A stretch of 23,285 bases of DNA from DATHWB01 sp040905965 (GTDB lineage: Bacteria > Actinomycetota > Acidimicrobiia > Spongiisociales > ZC4RG35). Made by a program: the position numbers and the translations under genes. The stretch covers positions 1-23,285 of the forward strand of contig JBBDQP010000085.1 in NCBI GenBank assembly GCA_040905965.1, written 5' to 3'. Of the stretch, positions 15,787 through 22,352 are shown piece after piece; position 1 is the stretch's first letter, and every line of letters begins with the position of its first letter. The notes below the pieces were generated by a model that was given only the letters and a program-made list of their open reading frames with translations, was not told the DNA's origin and did no database searches.

Positions 15787-16791
15787 ATGGTGTCAACCCG
15801 GATGGCGAACGTGTTCGCAGCCGAAAGCTCAGCGGCCCAGTTCGCCGATTTCGACGTGCCGGGTTGGGCGTGGATCGCCCTCGTCACCGGCATCGCAGTG
15901 CTGCTCTTCGCCGATCTCCTCATCGTCCATCGCAAGCCACACGCGATCAGCATGCGCGAGGCGACCATCGAGTCGGCCGTCTGGATCACGATCGGGTTGC
16001 TGTTCACCGTCGTCATGCTGGTCTGGCAGGGCAGCGACGCGGGCGGCGAGTATCTCGCCGGCTACCTGATCGAGAAGAGCCTGTCGATCGACAACGTGTT
16101 CGTGTGGGCCGTGATCCTGAACTACTTCGCCGTCCCCGCCGCCTACCAGTACCGGGTCCTGTTCTGGGGCATCTTCGGGGCGCTCGTGCTGAGGGCAATC
16201 TTCATCTTCGCCGGTGTTGCCCTCATCGAGACGTTCGACTGGATCCTGTACGTGTTTGGGGCGTTCCTGATCTTCACGGCCTTCCGTATCGCCCGACACA
16301 GCGACGAAGAGATCCACCCCGAAGACAATCCAGTTCTCAAAATCTTCCGTCGCGTCGTGCCGTCGACCACCGAATACGACGGTCAAAACCTGTTCACACG
16401 CAAGAACGGGCGACTGCTGGCCACTCCCCTGTTCGCCGTGCTCGTCCTCATCGAGAGCACCGACGTCGTCTTCGCCGTCGACTCCATCCCCGCCATCCTC
16501 GCCGTCAGCCGCGAACCGTTCATCGTGTTCTCTTCCAACGCCTTCGCCATCCTCGGCCTCCGTGCCCTCTATTTCGTGCTGGCCGGCATGGCCGGACGGT
16601 TCCGGTATCTCAACCTGGGCCTGGGAGTCATCCTCGGCTTCGTCGGGACCAAGATGCTCATTACCGAGTGGTACCACTTCCCCACCTGGTTGAGCCTGTC
16701 GGTCATCACCGTTGTGCTCACCGTGACGATCGTCGCCTCGCTCCGAGCCGAAAAACGCGAAGGAGCGGATTCGCTTCTGGACGAGACGTAG
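15787..16791 (+). CDS. TerC/Alx-family integral membrane transporter, likely Mn2+ efflux
   Basis: The 334-aa membrane protein has about nine helices. It has the TerC signatures EKSLSIDNVFV (96-106, D102) and IESTDVVFAVDSIPA (222-236, D226 and D232), whose Asp residues are conserved and implicated in metal handling. The Alx/TerC/YkoY group exports Mn2+ in several bacteria. The upstream yybP-ykoY riboswitch strengthens that assignment: expression should rise with Mn2+. The ATG at 15787 has TTGGAG 6 nt upstream; ATG at 15802 is a less likely alternative. Tellurite resistance, the family's name, is not indicated here. Confidence 0.92.
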   Translation: MVSTRMANVFAAESSAAQFADFDVPGWAWIALVTGIAVLLFADLLIVHRKPHAISMREATIESAVWITIGLLFTVVMLVWQGSDAGGEYLAGYLIEKSLSIDNVFVWAVILNYFAVPAAYQYRVLFWGIFGALVLRAIFIFAGVALIETFDWILYVFGAFLIFTAFRIARHSDEEIHPEDNPVLKIFRRVVPSTTEYDGQNLFTRKNGRLLATPLFAVLVLIESTDVVFAVDSIPAILAVSREPFIVFSSNAFAILGLRALYFVLAGMAGRFRYLNLGLGVILGFVGTKMLITEWYHFPTWLSLSVITVVLTVTIVASLRAEKREGADSLLDET

Positions 16792-16792
16792 C

Positions 16793-16814
16793 GCCCGGGA
16801 TGACCCTGCCGGGC
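16793..16814 (+). terminator. Weak hairpin after terC
   Basis: GCCCGG (16793-16798) pairs with CCGGGC (16809-16814) with a ten-base loop, just after the terC stop. It is followed by AAGCTTCTTGT, which is only partly T-rich. Confidence 0.35.
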
Positions 16815-16838
16815 AAGCTTCTTGTCACAGCCGCCCCG

Positions 16839-16844
16839 TACGTT
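16839..16844 (+). promoter_or_regulatory. -10 hexamer of a probable leaderless promoter
   Basis: TACGTT ends eight nt before the ATG of the YgjP-type gene, with no ribosome-binding site between. This is the layout of leaderless mRNAs in actinobacteria. No clear -35 hexamer was seen. Confidence 0.4.
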
Positions 16845-16852
16845 CCCGCACC

Positions 16853-17332
16853 ATGACTGACATACCCGTTGAGATCGTCCGCAGCGAGCGGCGCAAGTCG
16901 ACCATCCAGGCATCCGTCGTCGACGGCGCCATCCGAGTCAGGGTTCCCGCCGGCATGCCCGCAGAAGAGGAACGCCGTCTCGTCGACCAACTCGTGGCGA
17001 AAGTGCGCAAGAAGCTGCAGTCCGGAACCGTCGACCTCAGACGACGAGCCTCTGAGCTCGCCAGTCGCTTCGACCTGCCCGAACCTGCCGAGATCACATG
17101 GTCTTCGAGACAAAACACCCGCTGGGGGTCGTGCACGTCGGCGAACGGGACAATCCGGATCTCCGACCGCCTGGCACGGGTGCCGCCTTTCGTCCTCGAC
17201 TACGTGATCGTCCACGAACTCGCCCACCTGGTGATCTCCGGCCACGGGAGGGAGTTCGACGCGCTCGTCGCGCGATACGGACTGGCCGAACGCGCCCGCG
17301 GCTACCTCATGGCCCTCAATCAGACTGGCTGA
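16853..17332 (+). CDS. YgjP/WLM-type (DUF45) zinc metallo-hydrolase, short form
   Basis: The 159-aa protein has a conserved RWGSCTSANGTIRIS stretch (90-104) and the zinc motif VIVHELAHLVISGHGREF (118-135; H121, E122, H125, with H131 as probable third ligand). This is the YgjP/DUF45 metallopeptidase-like arrangement. Typical members are about 230 aa, so this one is a short form. Its substrate is unknown. A TACGTT hexamer 8 nt before the ATG suggests a leaderless mRNA. It is separated from the HNH gene by 62 nt and from terC by about 60 nt. Confidence 0.85.
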   Translation: MTDIPVEIVRSERRKSTIQASVVDGAIRVRVPAGMPAEEERRLVDQLVAKVRKKLQSGTVDLRRRASELASRFDLPEPAEITWSSRQNTRWGSCTSANGTIRISDRLARVPPFVLDYVIVHELAHLVISGHGREFDALVARYGLAERARGYLMALNQTG

Positions 17333-17382
17333 CAACCCGGATTTCTCATACGGAGCTTGGGTTTTCTGTCACACCCCTCCGA

Positions 17383-17388
17383 TACGTT
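17383..17388 (+). promoter_or_regulatory. -10 hexamer of a probable leaderless promoter
   Basis: TACGTT ends six nt before the ATG of the DUF222-HNH gene, with the same hexamer and a similar distance to the preceding gene's. No ribosome-binding site fits between. Confidence 0.4.
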
Positions 17389-17394
17389 GACACC

Positions 17395-18477
17395 ATGTTC
17401 GAACACCGGTCGATCGACAGTCTGGAAAGAGACTTCGCCGAGGTCACCGCCGCCATTTCACGGCTCGACGGGATGCGACTCCGTCTGCTTCGTGAGCTCG
17501 ACGTCGCCCAGGCCGCCACCGTGGACGGTGCCCGCACGATGACCGACTGGGTGGCCGGCCGTTTCGACCTCGAACCCGCCGCCGCCCGCAGCCTCCTCAC
17601 CCTCGCCCGAGCCTCAGACCCTGCGCTGGAAGCCGCCCTCGACGACGGCCGCATCACCACCGACCGGGCGCGAGCGGTGGTGGCGCTACGGGCAGCCGGT
17701 GCAGGTGAACGGGCCGTCGATAAGAGTTGGGGACAGGACCTGACAGGTGTCCGTCGTATGGCCGCCCAACACCGGCGGATCGACGGCCGCCAGGAGTCAG
17801 ACGAGTTCGCAGACCGCTACCTGCACATCCAGCCGTCCCTCGACGACACCCGCTGGAAACTGTGGGGACAGCTCACCGGCATCGACGGGCGCATCCTCGA
17901 CAAAGCCATCCACACTGCCATCGACGCCCTCCCCCACAACAGCGAAACGACCGCCGCCCAGGACCGGGCGGACGGATTGGTCTCGGTCGCCTCCGAATGG
18001 CTCTCAGGGGAGGTCGGAGGCCACGACATCAGCGCCGAGATTTTCATCGACGCCGACCTGGCTGCCGCCACCGAAGGACAGGCCGGAGCCAGCATCGTTG
18101 GCGGCACCCGTATCGGGCCACGCACCCTCGAAGAGATCCTCTGCTCGGGCAACTGCCGCATCAACTTCACCGACACCTTCGGGAACGTCTCGACATCCCC
18201 GTCGTCCCGCACAATCCCGGCGGCGGTTCGCAACCGGGTCTTGCAACGCGACGGGCATCGTTGTGTGATCGCCGGGTGCAACTCCCGCACGAGACTCCAG
18301 CCCCACCACCTCGTTCCCTACTCCCAGGGCGGCAGCCACCACCCGGACAACCTCGTCACGCTGTGCTGGTACCACCACCACGTCGTCGTCCACCAACAGG
18401 GACGCAAGATCGACCCCGACTCGCCGCCCGGAGCTCGCCGCTTCGTTCGCACGGCCCCCGTCCGCGCCGGACCCTGA
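17395..18477 (+). CDS. DUF222 (13E12-repeat) protein with C-terminal HNH endonuclease domain
   Basis: The 360-aa protein has an N-terminal helical DUF222 domain (about 10-230) and an HNH domain at about 272-345. HNH residues are C290 and C295 (CVIAGC), H304/H305 (QPHHLVPY), N319 (HHPDNLVTLC) and C324 with H327-H329, consistent with a zinc-structured HNH fold. Actinobacterial genomes often hold many paralogues of this family, of uncertain role. Nuclease activity is assumed from the domain. ATG 17395 is used because an open frame continues upstream into the preceding gene without domain sequence. It is not an IS transposase, and no inverted ends were seen. Confidence 0.85.
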   Translation: MFEHRSIDSLERDFAEVTAAISRLDGMRLRLLRELDVAQAATVDGARTMTDWVAGRFDLEPAAARSLLTLARASDPALEAALDDGRITTDRARAVVALRAAGAGERAVDKSWGQDLTGVRRMAAQHRRIDGRQESDEFADRYLHIQPSLDDTRWKLWGQLTGIDGRILDKAIHTAIDALPHNSETTAAQDRADGLVSVASEWLSGEVGGHDISAEIFIDADLAAATEGQAGASIVGGTRIGPRTLEEILCSGNCRINFTDTFGNVSTSPSSRTIPAAVRNRVLQRDGHRCVIAGCNSRTRLQPHHLVPYSQGGSHHPDNLVTLCWYHHHVVVHQQGRKIDPDSPPGARRFVRTAPVRAGP

Positions 18478-18590
18478 TCCGAGCCGTCCCCACAACCCAG
18501 ACCCAATCTGGACCAACCGTCCGGCCCCTCGCGGGCCTATCAGTCGTGGAGTGATCGACCGTGGCGCAGATCTCTCGCTTGATCACACCG

Positions 18591-18607
18591 AACGGGCTTC
18601 GCCCGTT
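18591..18607. other. 7-bp hairpin in the HNH/repeat-protein gap
   Basis: AACGGGC, TTC, GCCCGTT form a perfect hairpin in the 210-nt gap. There is no T-tract. It may lie in the leader of the repeat protein; its role is unknown. Confidence 0.3.
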
Positions 18608-18687
18608 GCAGAAGCACGCCTGGCCCAGCATGGGATTGGCCTTTCGCGGTATGGTCATCACAGAGTCCACCAAGGAAAGGGACGACC

Positions 18688-19503
18688 ATGTCAGAGGAGA
18701 ACAAGACCATCAAGGACCGTTTGGTCGGTGTGTTCAAGGGAACGGGCGACGTCGCCACGGGTGTGGTGAACGCCGCTCGCGACACGGTCAAAGCCGCGCT
18801 CGAGGGTGTCGGTGACATCGCCGGCTCGACCCTCAGCGTCACCGGCGGGATCCTGACGGGAGCGATGCAAGCGGCCAGCTCGGTCGGCGAAGGACTGATC
18901 GACGTCGTCCGCAACACGGTCGTCGGAGTGCTGAAGGGAATCGGCGAAATCGCAACGGTCACAGTCGGGGTCGTCTCCGATACGGTCCGCGCCGCCCTCA
19001 AAGGAGCCGGGGATGTCGGCAGCGACGTCACGGACACTGCCGCCGGGATCGCGACCGGTGTCGTCCAGTCGAGCAAGGACGTGGGCCTGAGTCTGACCGA
19101 TGCGGTCAGCGGATTGGCTTCTGGCGCCATCAAGGGCGCTCATGACGCAGGCGCGGAACTGACCGGCGCCGCAGCCGGAACCGTGCGCGGAGTGATCAAG
19201 GGCGCCAAGGACATCGGTGGGGACACGCTCGGAGCGGTCTCGGACACGGCTTCGGGCCTCGTCCGCTCCGCCGGTGAAGTCGGCGGCGACATCACCGCGG
19301 TGACCAGGGGCGCGATCACCGGCGCCATCTCCGGTGCCCGCGATGTCGGACTCTCGGTGGAGGATGCAGCGTCCGCTGCCGCAACCGGGGCATTCGACGC
19401 CGCCAAATCCATCGGCGGCTCGGCAGTCGATGCCGTCGTCGGAGTTGCGTCCAAAGGCGTGGACGGCGTCAAGACCGTCATCAAGGGAAACGGCGACGCC
19501 TGA
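18688..19503 (+). CDS. Unrecognised protein of twelve 22-residue amphipathic repeats
   Basis: I do not recognise this 271-aa protein. After MSEENKT it is twelve contiguous 22-residue units with no insertion or deletion, the last ending at the stop. Units follow V-S-x-T-x-x-G-x-I-K-G-A-x-D-V-G-x-x-x-T-D-A, for example AAGTVRGVIKG then AKDIGGDTLGA (residues 162-183), and each can be read as two 11-residue halves. Composition is rich in Gly, Ala, Val and Asp, with no Cys, Trp, Tyr or Pro. Such 11-mer periodicity is known from amphipathic-helix proteins that bind lipid surfaces (perilipins, synucleins, apolipoproteins) and LEA proteins. No signal peptide or membrane helix is obvious. GGAAAGGGA precedes the ATG and a strong terminator follows. 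Confidence 0.8.
   Translation: MSEENKTIKDRLVGVFKGTGDVATGVVNAARDTVKAALEGVGDIAGSTLSVTGGILTGAMQAASSVGEGLIDVVRNTVVGVLKGIGEIATVTVGVVSDTVRAALKGAGDVGSDVTDTAAGIATGVVQSSKDVGLSLTDAVSGLASGAIKGAHDAGAELTGAAAGTVRGVIKGAKDIGGDTLGAVSDTASGLVRSAGEVGGDITAVTRGAITGAISGARDVGLSVEDAASAAATGAFDAAKSIGGSAVDAVVGVASKGVDGVKTVIKGNGDA
18709..19500 (+). repeat. Twelve tandem 66-bp coding repeats
   Basis: The twelve 22-codon units fill 792 bp exactly. The DNA copies are diverged, so the array is old and held by selection on the protein pattern. Confidence 0.75.
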
Positions 19504-19528
19504 GTCGTTCGCCAGGAGTTGAGAGAAA

Positions 19529-19553
19529 GGGTCGGAGCGAATCGCTCCGACCC
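19529..19553 (+). terminator. Strong hairpin terminator after the repeat-protein gene
   Basis: An 11-bp perfect stem (GGGTCGGAGCG with CGCTCCGACCC, loop AAT) begins 26 nt after the stop. It is preceded by GAGAGAAA and followed by CCTTCGTCT. Confidence 0.65.
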
Positions 19554-19717
19554 CTTCGTCTATGACAGGTTCCGGTCTCGTGTCTGACCCGTTGAGGGTT
19601 CGATCTGCGGCACCGCGAACGTCATCGGCAGCCGCGACGCAGCCGCATGGCGACGTCGCCGAGAACGAGTGGCGGGAACGAGAGCCTTGATCAACCCGGA
19701 GGGCCGGAACGAGCTCG

Positions 19718-19764
19718 TGGACACGACCTCGGACTCTCCGTATGCTGTACAGATATCTGTACAG
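19718..19764 (+). promoter_or_regulatory. Promoter and palindromic operator of the Phd/RelE-type module
   Basis: A -35 TGGACA (19718-19723) and -10 TATGCT (19741-19746) have a 17-nt spacer. The perfect 20-bp palindrome CTGTACAGATATCTGTACAG (19745-19764) overlaps the -10 box and covers the start region. It ends where the AGGAG ribosome site (19763-19767) begins. This is the usual site for autoregulation by an antitoxin-toxin complex. Confidence 0.65.
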
Positions 19765-19772
19765 GAGTCCTT

Positions 19773-20048
19773 TTGGTTGAAACAATTAGTGATGCTCGCA
19801 AACGCCTGACCGGACATGTGGCGCGGTTCCGCTCCCAAGGCGTCGATGCTGAGCCAGTCATTTTCGGAGACCACCGCCAGCCCGAGGCCGCGCTGATCCC
19901 CTACGAGACGTTCCAACTGCTGATGGATGTCGCAGAGGACATCGCTATTGCCCAGCGCCTGCGCGAACGCACGACTTCGGACACAGGCAATCGGACCTCG
20001 CTGAAGGAGGCAGCCGCAGAGTTCGGACTCGACCTCGACGAACTGTGA
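19773..20048 (+). CDS. Phd/YefM-like antitoxin
   Basis: The 91-aa protein starts (TTG) VETISDARKRLTGHVARFRS and continues EPVIFGDHRQPEAALIPYET, the short alpha/beta DNA-binding pattern of Phd/YefM antitoxins. The C-terminal part, about 70-91, likely binds the toxin. TTG at 19773 has AGGAG 5 nt upstream; other starts upstream lie inside the palindrome. The stop overlaps the toxin start (GTGA), typical of a co-translated type II module. It should repress its own promoter through the palindrome. Confidence 0.75.
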   Translation: MVETISDARKRLTGHVARFRSQGVDAEPVIFGDHRQPEAALIPYETFQLLMDVAEDIAIAQRLRERTTSDTGNRTSLKEAAAEFGLDLDEL

Positions 20049-20452
20049 GCGATCGCCGGTTTGAGCGGGTCGAGTTCCTCGACGAGGCCATCGACGACCT
20101 GCGTACCGTGGCATCCAGATCACCGGCCGTCCTTCGCGAGGTGTTCCGGCTACTCAAGAGACTCGATGCGGGATCGATACGGCCACAACCTCTCAACGAC
20201 TTTACGAAGACGGGCGATCTGACCGACTGCGGCAAGATCGTCGTCACTCTCCCAGGCGAACCCGAACACCGAATCGTGGTGCGGTTCACGGACGGGACCT
20301 TCCACGTCTTCGAAGTGGTCGCGGTCGAAAACCGGACACAGGACCTGCCGTATCTCCTCGCTGGACTGCGACTCGAACGAATCCGGGATCCGATCCGCAA
20401 GTCAGAAGCCCATCGGCGGGTCGCTCGCATCCGAAGACTCCTCGACGAGTAA
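20045..20452 (+). CDS. RelE/ParE-superfamily toxin
   Basis: The 135-aa protein has the RelE-like progression FLDEAIDDLRTVASRSP (11-27), GDLTDCGKIVV (57-67), HRIVVRFTDGTFHVFEVVAVE (75-95) and a C-terminal helix. It is likely a ribosome-dependent mRNA interferase or gyrase poison, neutralised by the antitoxin just upstream. The GTG overlaps the antitoxin stop. At 135 aa it is longer than most RelE toxins (about 90), with an extra basic C-terminal extension (RIRDPIRKSEAHRRVARIRR). The catalytic residues could not be fixed by eye. It is convergent with the MazF gene, with 11 nt between stops. Confidence 0.75.
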   Translation: MSDRRFERVEFLDEAIDDLRTVASRSPAVLREVFRLLKRLDAGSIRPQPLNDFTKTGDLTDCGKIVVTLPGEPEHRIVVRFTDGTFHVFEVVAVENRTQDLPYLLAGLRLERIRDPIRKSEAHRRVARIRRLLDE

Positions 20453-20463
20453 GCACCGTACGT

Positions 20464-20808
20464 TCAACTCGGGATGTCGAGGATCAGGGCGATGGTCTCG
20501 CGGATCTGACTGACGACGGCGGGTCCAACGTTCCCGCGAACCTGTTCGACCCGCCCGGTCGAAACCGCTCGAACATGCTGACATTGCGCTGCCGACATCT
20601 GCAGGAGCCCGTTGCTGTGGTCGGGTTCGACAGCGACCTCTGATCCGAACCCACGGATGGTCGATGTGAGTGGGACGACCTGAATCACGGATGGATCGGC
20701 ATCGAGGATGCGCTGCGCCGTGACCACCACCGCTGGATGACGGAATCCGGCTTTTCGTCCCTCTGGATCTCCCAGGTTCAAGTCGACGACGTCACCCGAG
20801 GTCAGCAT
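20464..20808 (-). CDS. mazF: MazF/PemK-like toxin (endoribonuclease)
   Basis: The 114-aa protein starts MLTSGDVVDLNLGDPEGRKA and has RHPAVVVTAQ (24-33) and VIQVVPLTSTIRGFGSEV (43-60), then a C-terminal helix QIRETIALILDIP. This is the MazF fold order: GDV, RPavVv-like strand and the plTs strand. It probably cleaves single-stranded RNA. An upstream open frame extends to 20919, but ATG 20808 gives a normal MazF length. The start overlaps the antitoxin's end by 17 nt. It forms the second toxin-antitoxin module of the island. Confidence 0.82.
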   Translation of the reverse strand: MLTSGDVVDLNLGDPEGRKAGFRHPAVVVTAQRILDADPSVIQVVPLTSTIRGFGSEVAVEPDHSNGLLQMSAAQCQHVRAVSTGRVEQVRGNVGPAVVSQIRETIALILDIPS

Positions 20809-20986
20809 CGAGCCAGCGGCTTTCGTCCGCGCCCGGCGCAGCGTGAAGTTCCTCACCGATTCGGTCCTGGCGGAGGCGCCGCACGGCGATTGCGACCGTT
20901 TCGCCCACGCTGGTCCCAAGCTCGGAGGCCAGACGCTTCAACTCCTGATGCGTTGCGTGATTGATGCGGACACTCGTGCTTTGCAT
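20792..20986 (-). CDS. Ribbon-helix-helix antitoxin of the MazF module
   Basis: The 64-aa protein starts MQSTSVRINHATHQELKRLA and continues ELGTSVGETVAIAVRRLRQD: a short RHH strand and two helices, then an acidic tail (GADESRWLDADLG) that probably masks MazF. ATG 20986 is preferred because a TATGCT -10-like hexamer lies 7 nt upstream (leaderless); ATG 20998 and 21010 are in-frame alternatives. It lies just upstream of mazF and overlaps it by 17 nt, as in VapB/MazE-type pairs. Sequence identity to a named family was not testable. Confidence 0.75.
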   Translation of the reverse strand: MQSTSVRINHATHQELKRLASELGTSVGETVAIAVRRLRQDRIGEELHAAPGADESRWLDADLG

Positions 20987-20993
20987 GTATTTC

Positions 20994-20999
20994 AGCATA
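20994..20999 (-). promoter_or_regulatory. -10 hexamer (TATGCT) for the MazF-module antitoxin
   Basis: The box on the minus strand is followed after GAAATAC by the ATG at 20986, which suggests a leaderless mRNA. The surroundings (20981-21014) hold TGCATG and CATGCA arms flanking GTAT/ATAC copies, a possible autoregulatory operator. Confidence 0.4.
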
Positions 21000-21049
21000 C
21001 AGTATTGCATGCATCACACCATTCCTCGCGAACCAGACCCCACAATGGG

Positions 21050-21109
21050 TGTTCGTGGGGTGTCGGCAGAAATCAGAACAGTCCCGAGATCATTGACGAT
21101 TCTGGTGCC
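21050..21109 (+). repeat. B-end repeat, copy 1 (weaker similarity continues to about 21187)
   Basis: The first 60 nt match copy 2 (22207-22266) at 51 of 60 positions by hand, including TCGGCAGAAAT (21063-21073) and CCCGAGATCATTG. Weaker matches follow, such as GAGTTTGCGCACGC near 21149 against CAGTTTGCACACGT in copy 2. Confidence 0.8.
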
Positions 21110-21265
21110 CAGCCCCGGGCCGTCACCAGTCCTCTCATGAAAACGGCAGAGTTTGCGCACGCCGCGCGGAGGTGAACACCAGCCGAGAACATGGACTTAC
21201 AACGCCTCCAACGAGAACTGGCCTACGGTGATGGCGGAACGCTTGGTACCACGAACGTCAGAATC

Positions 21266-22093
21266 ATGTCCGACACGCTGACAAGACCATCGGAGCGGGA
21301 CAGGTGGGCTGGTTTGTACAGCCGTGTGCGCCAGCCCGTGGCCCTGCTCGGGATTGCGATGCTCCTCGTCACTGTGAGCGCATGCCAAACAACCTCAGCA
21401 CCGGACCAATCCACCTCGACCCCCGATCACACGCTTGACGGCCTAAGCGATGCGCCGGGAACGGAAGTCGAGCTAGTGGAACGATGGATCGACGGCGCCC
21501 TCGTCGGGGCATTCGAGGACATCGATGAGCTCACCTATGGCGAGTTCGGCGAACCCGCCGCCATGGTGCGTCTCGCTGAGCAACTCCACACACGCGCTCT
21601 TGCTGCCCCGACCGAACCCCAGGTCACCGTCACCGATCTAGGAACCGACGGGACACTGGCCTCCACCTGTTTTCGTATCGACTACGGCAACGGGGCTGAT
21701 GTCGGCATGATCCTGACCCGCACCTGGCCCGACCTTGGCGAACGAGTATGGGAGTACCGATCGACCGGCCCATGCGATCTGGACCCCGAAACAGTCGAAC
21801 GGGTCGTCCCAACCTGGATCAACCAGACGGGTCTCGCCTCAAGCGTCGAGACTTGGCAAGAAAGGCTCCCCCAGGTCTGTTCTCAGGCCGGACGGGACAC
21901 CCCGATCCTCGACGACCTCCTCGTCGACTTCGCAACCGGGTATATTACCGAGGACATCGCCGCGGGCCTAGGGCAGGGCGACCCCGCAGATCCCGCGCAG
22001 GCGGCCGATGCGCTTTGGCTCATGGCTGTCGAGGTGTGCCGCGAACTGTTCCCACCCGGAGCGACCGCAGCCGGCCCCCCGTCGTCACGGTGA
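21266..22093 (+). CDS. Predicted lipoprotein of unknown function (cassette 1 cargo)
   Basis: The 275-aa protein has a basic N region, hydrophobic core (VALLGIAMLLVTVSAC, about 25-40) and a lipobox-like VSAC, so C40 should be the lipidated residue. It is followed by a Ser/Thr-rich linker (QTTSAPDQSTSTPDHT). The mature domain is acidic, with cysteines at about 158, 172, 211 and 252 that could form disulfides; I recognise no family. ATG 21266 is chosen because it gives a normal signal peptide; an earlier in-frame ATG (21191) adds 25 residues that read as ordinary B-end sequence. It is the only gene of cassette 1 and runs toward ssrA. Confidence 0.65.
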   Translation: MSDTLTRPSERDRWAGLYSRVRQPVALLGIAMLLVTVSACQTTSAPDQSTSTPDHTLDGLSDAPGTEVELVERWIDGALVGAFEDIDELTYGEFGEPAAMVRLAEQLHTRALAAPTEPQVTVTDLGTDGTLASTCFRIDYGNGADVGMILTRTWPDLGERVWEYRSTGPCDLDPETVERVVPTWINQTGLASSVETWQERLPQVCSQAGRDTPILDDLLVDFATGYITEDIAAGLGQGDPADPAQAADALWLMAVEVCRELFPPGATAAGPPSSR

Positions 22094-22126
22094 CCGCATG
22101 ACGGCGAGTGCACCACTACAACGAAT

Positions 22127-22152
22127 GAGAGCCCCGCAATTGCGGGGCTCTC
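22127..22152. terminator. 26-bp perfect palindrome (A-end hairpin, copy 1)
   Basis: The arms 22127-22139 and 22140-22152 (GAGAGCCCCGCAA and its reverse complement) are perfect and abut with no loop. It lies 34 nt after the lipoprotein gene stop. It could terminate transcription in both directions; the tail is not T-rich. Confidence 0.55.
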
Positions 22153-22198
22153 GCTACTTCTGCCGGGAGACCTCGGTATTTCTGCCGAGACCCCCTGG
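22127..22198 (+). repeat. A-end repeat, copy 1
   Basis: This is the palindrome followed by a 46-nt segment (22153-22198) matching copy 2 (23128-23173) at 42 of 46 positions. It has two copies of the motif TTCTGCCG, as TTCTGCCGGGAGA and TTCTGCCGAGACCCC. Confidence 0.85.
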
Positions 22199-22206
22199 CG
22201 ATCTGT

Positions 22207-22266
22207 TGTTCGTGGGATGTCGGCAGAAATCGCGAAACGCCCGAGATCATTGGCGATTCTGGGGCC
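22207..22266 (+). repeat. B-end repeat, copy 2 (weaker similarity continues to about 22352)
   Basis: This follows the A end of cassette 1 after eight bases. TCGGCAGAAAT (22220-22230) is the exact reverse complement of ATTTCTGCCGA in the A end (22178-22188), with a 31-nt spacer between them. Confidence 0.8.
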
Positions 22267-22352
22267 GCCATACTGACCGGGATCAGTCCGTTCACACGAA
22301 GTCAGCACAGTTTGCACACGTCGCACAGGAGCGAGGGTGGACACCAACCGGC

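Larger units (their letters stand above)
21050..22206 (+). mobile_element. Cassette 1: single-gene unit bounded by B and A ends
   Basis: The unit of about 1.16 kb begins with the conserved B end (21050), carries the lipoprotein gene and ends with the A end (22127-22198), then the next B end begins at 22207. The same order recurs in cassette 2. There is no integrase or transposase inside. This is an inference from repeat order, explained in the findings. Confidence 0.5.

Noticed and set aside
15829..16677. Acidic minus-strand open frame opposite terC
   Set aside because: Its composition (Asp, Glu, Gly, His repeats) is a by-product of the terC codon pattern. terC has strong family motifs and a riboswitch.
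17395..18477. HNH gene as part of an IS element or group II intron
   Set aside because: No terminal inverted repeats, target duplications or reverse transcriptase were seen. The DUF222-HNH family is usually chromosomal.
19601..19660. A third B-like end (ATCGGCAG) left of the toxin-antitoxin modules
   Set aside because: Only eight bases resemble the B arm and the flanking sequence does not align. It is not evidence for another cassette.
18691..19785. 364-codon minus-strand frame over the repeat gene
   Set aside because: It shadows the 22-residue repeat gene. The plus strand has a ribosome site, terminator and exact unit length.
22127..22266. Classical integron attC site
   Set aside because: No GTTRRRY core was found at the junctions and no integron integrase is in view, so the integron label is not supported.
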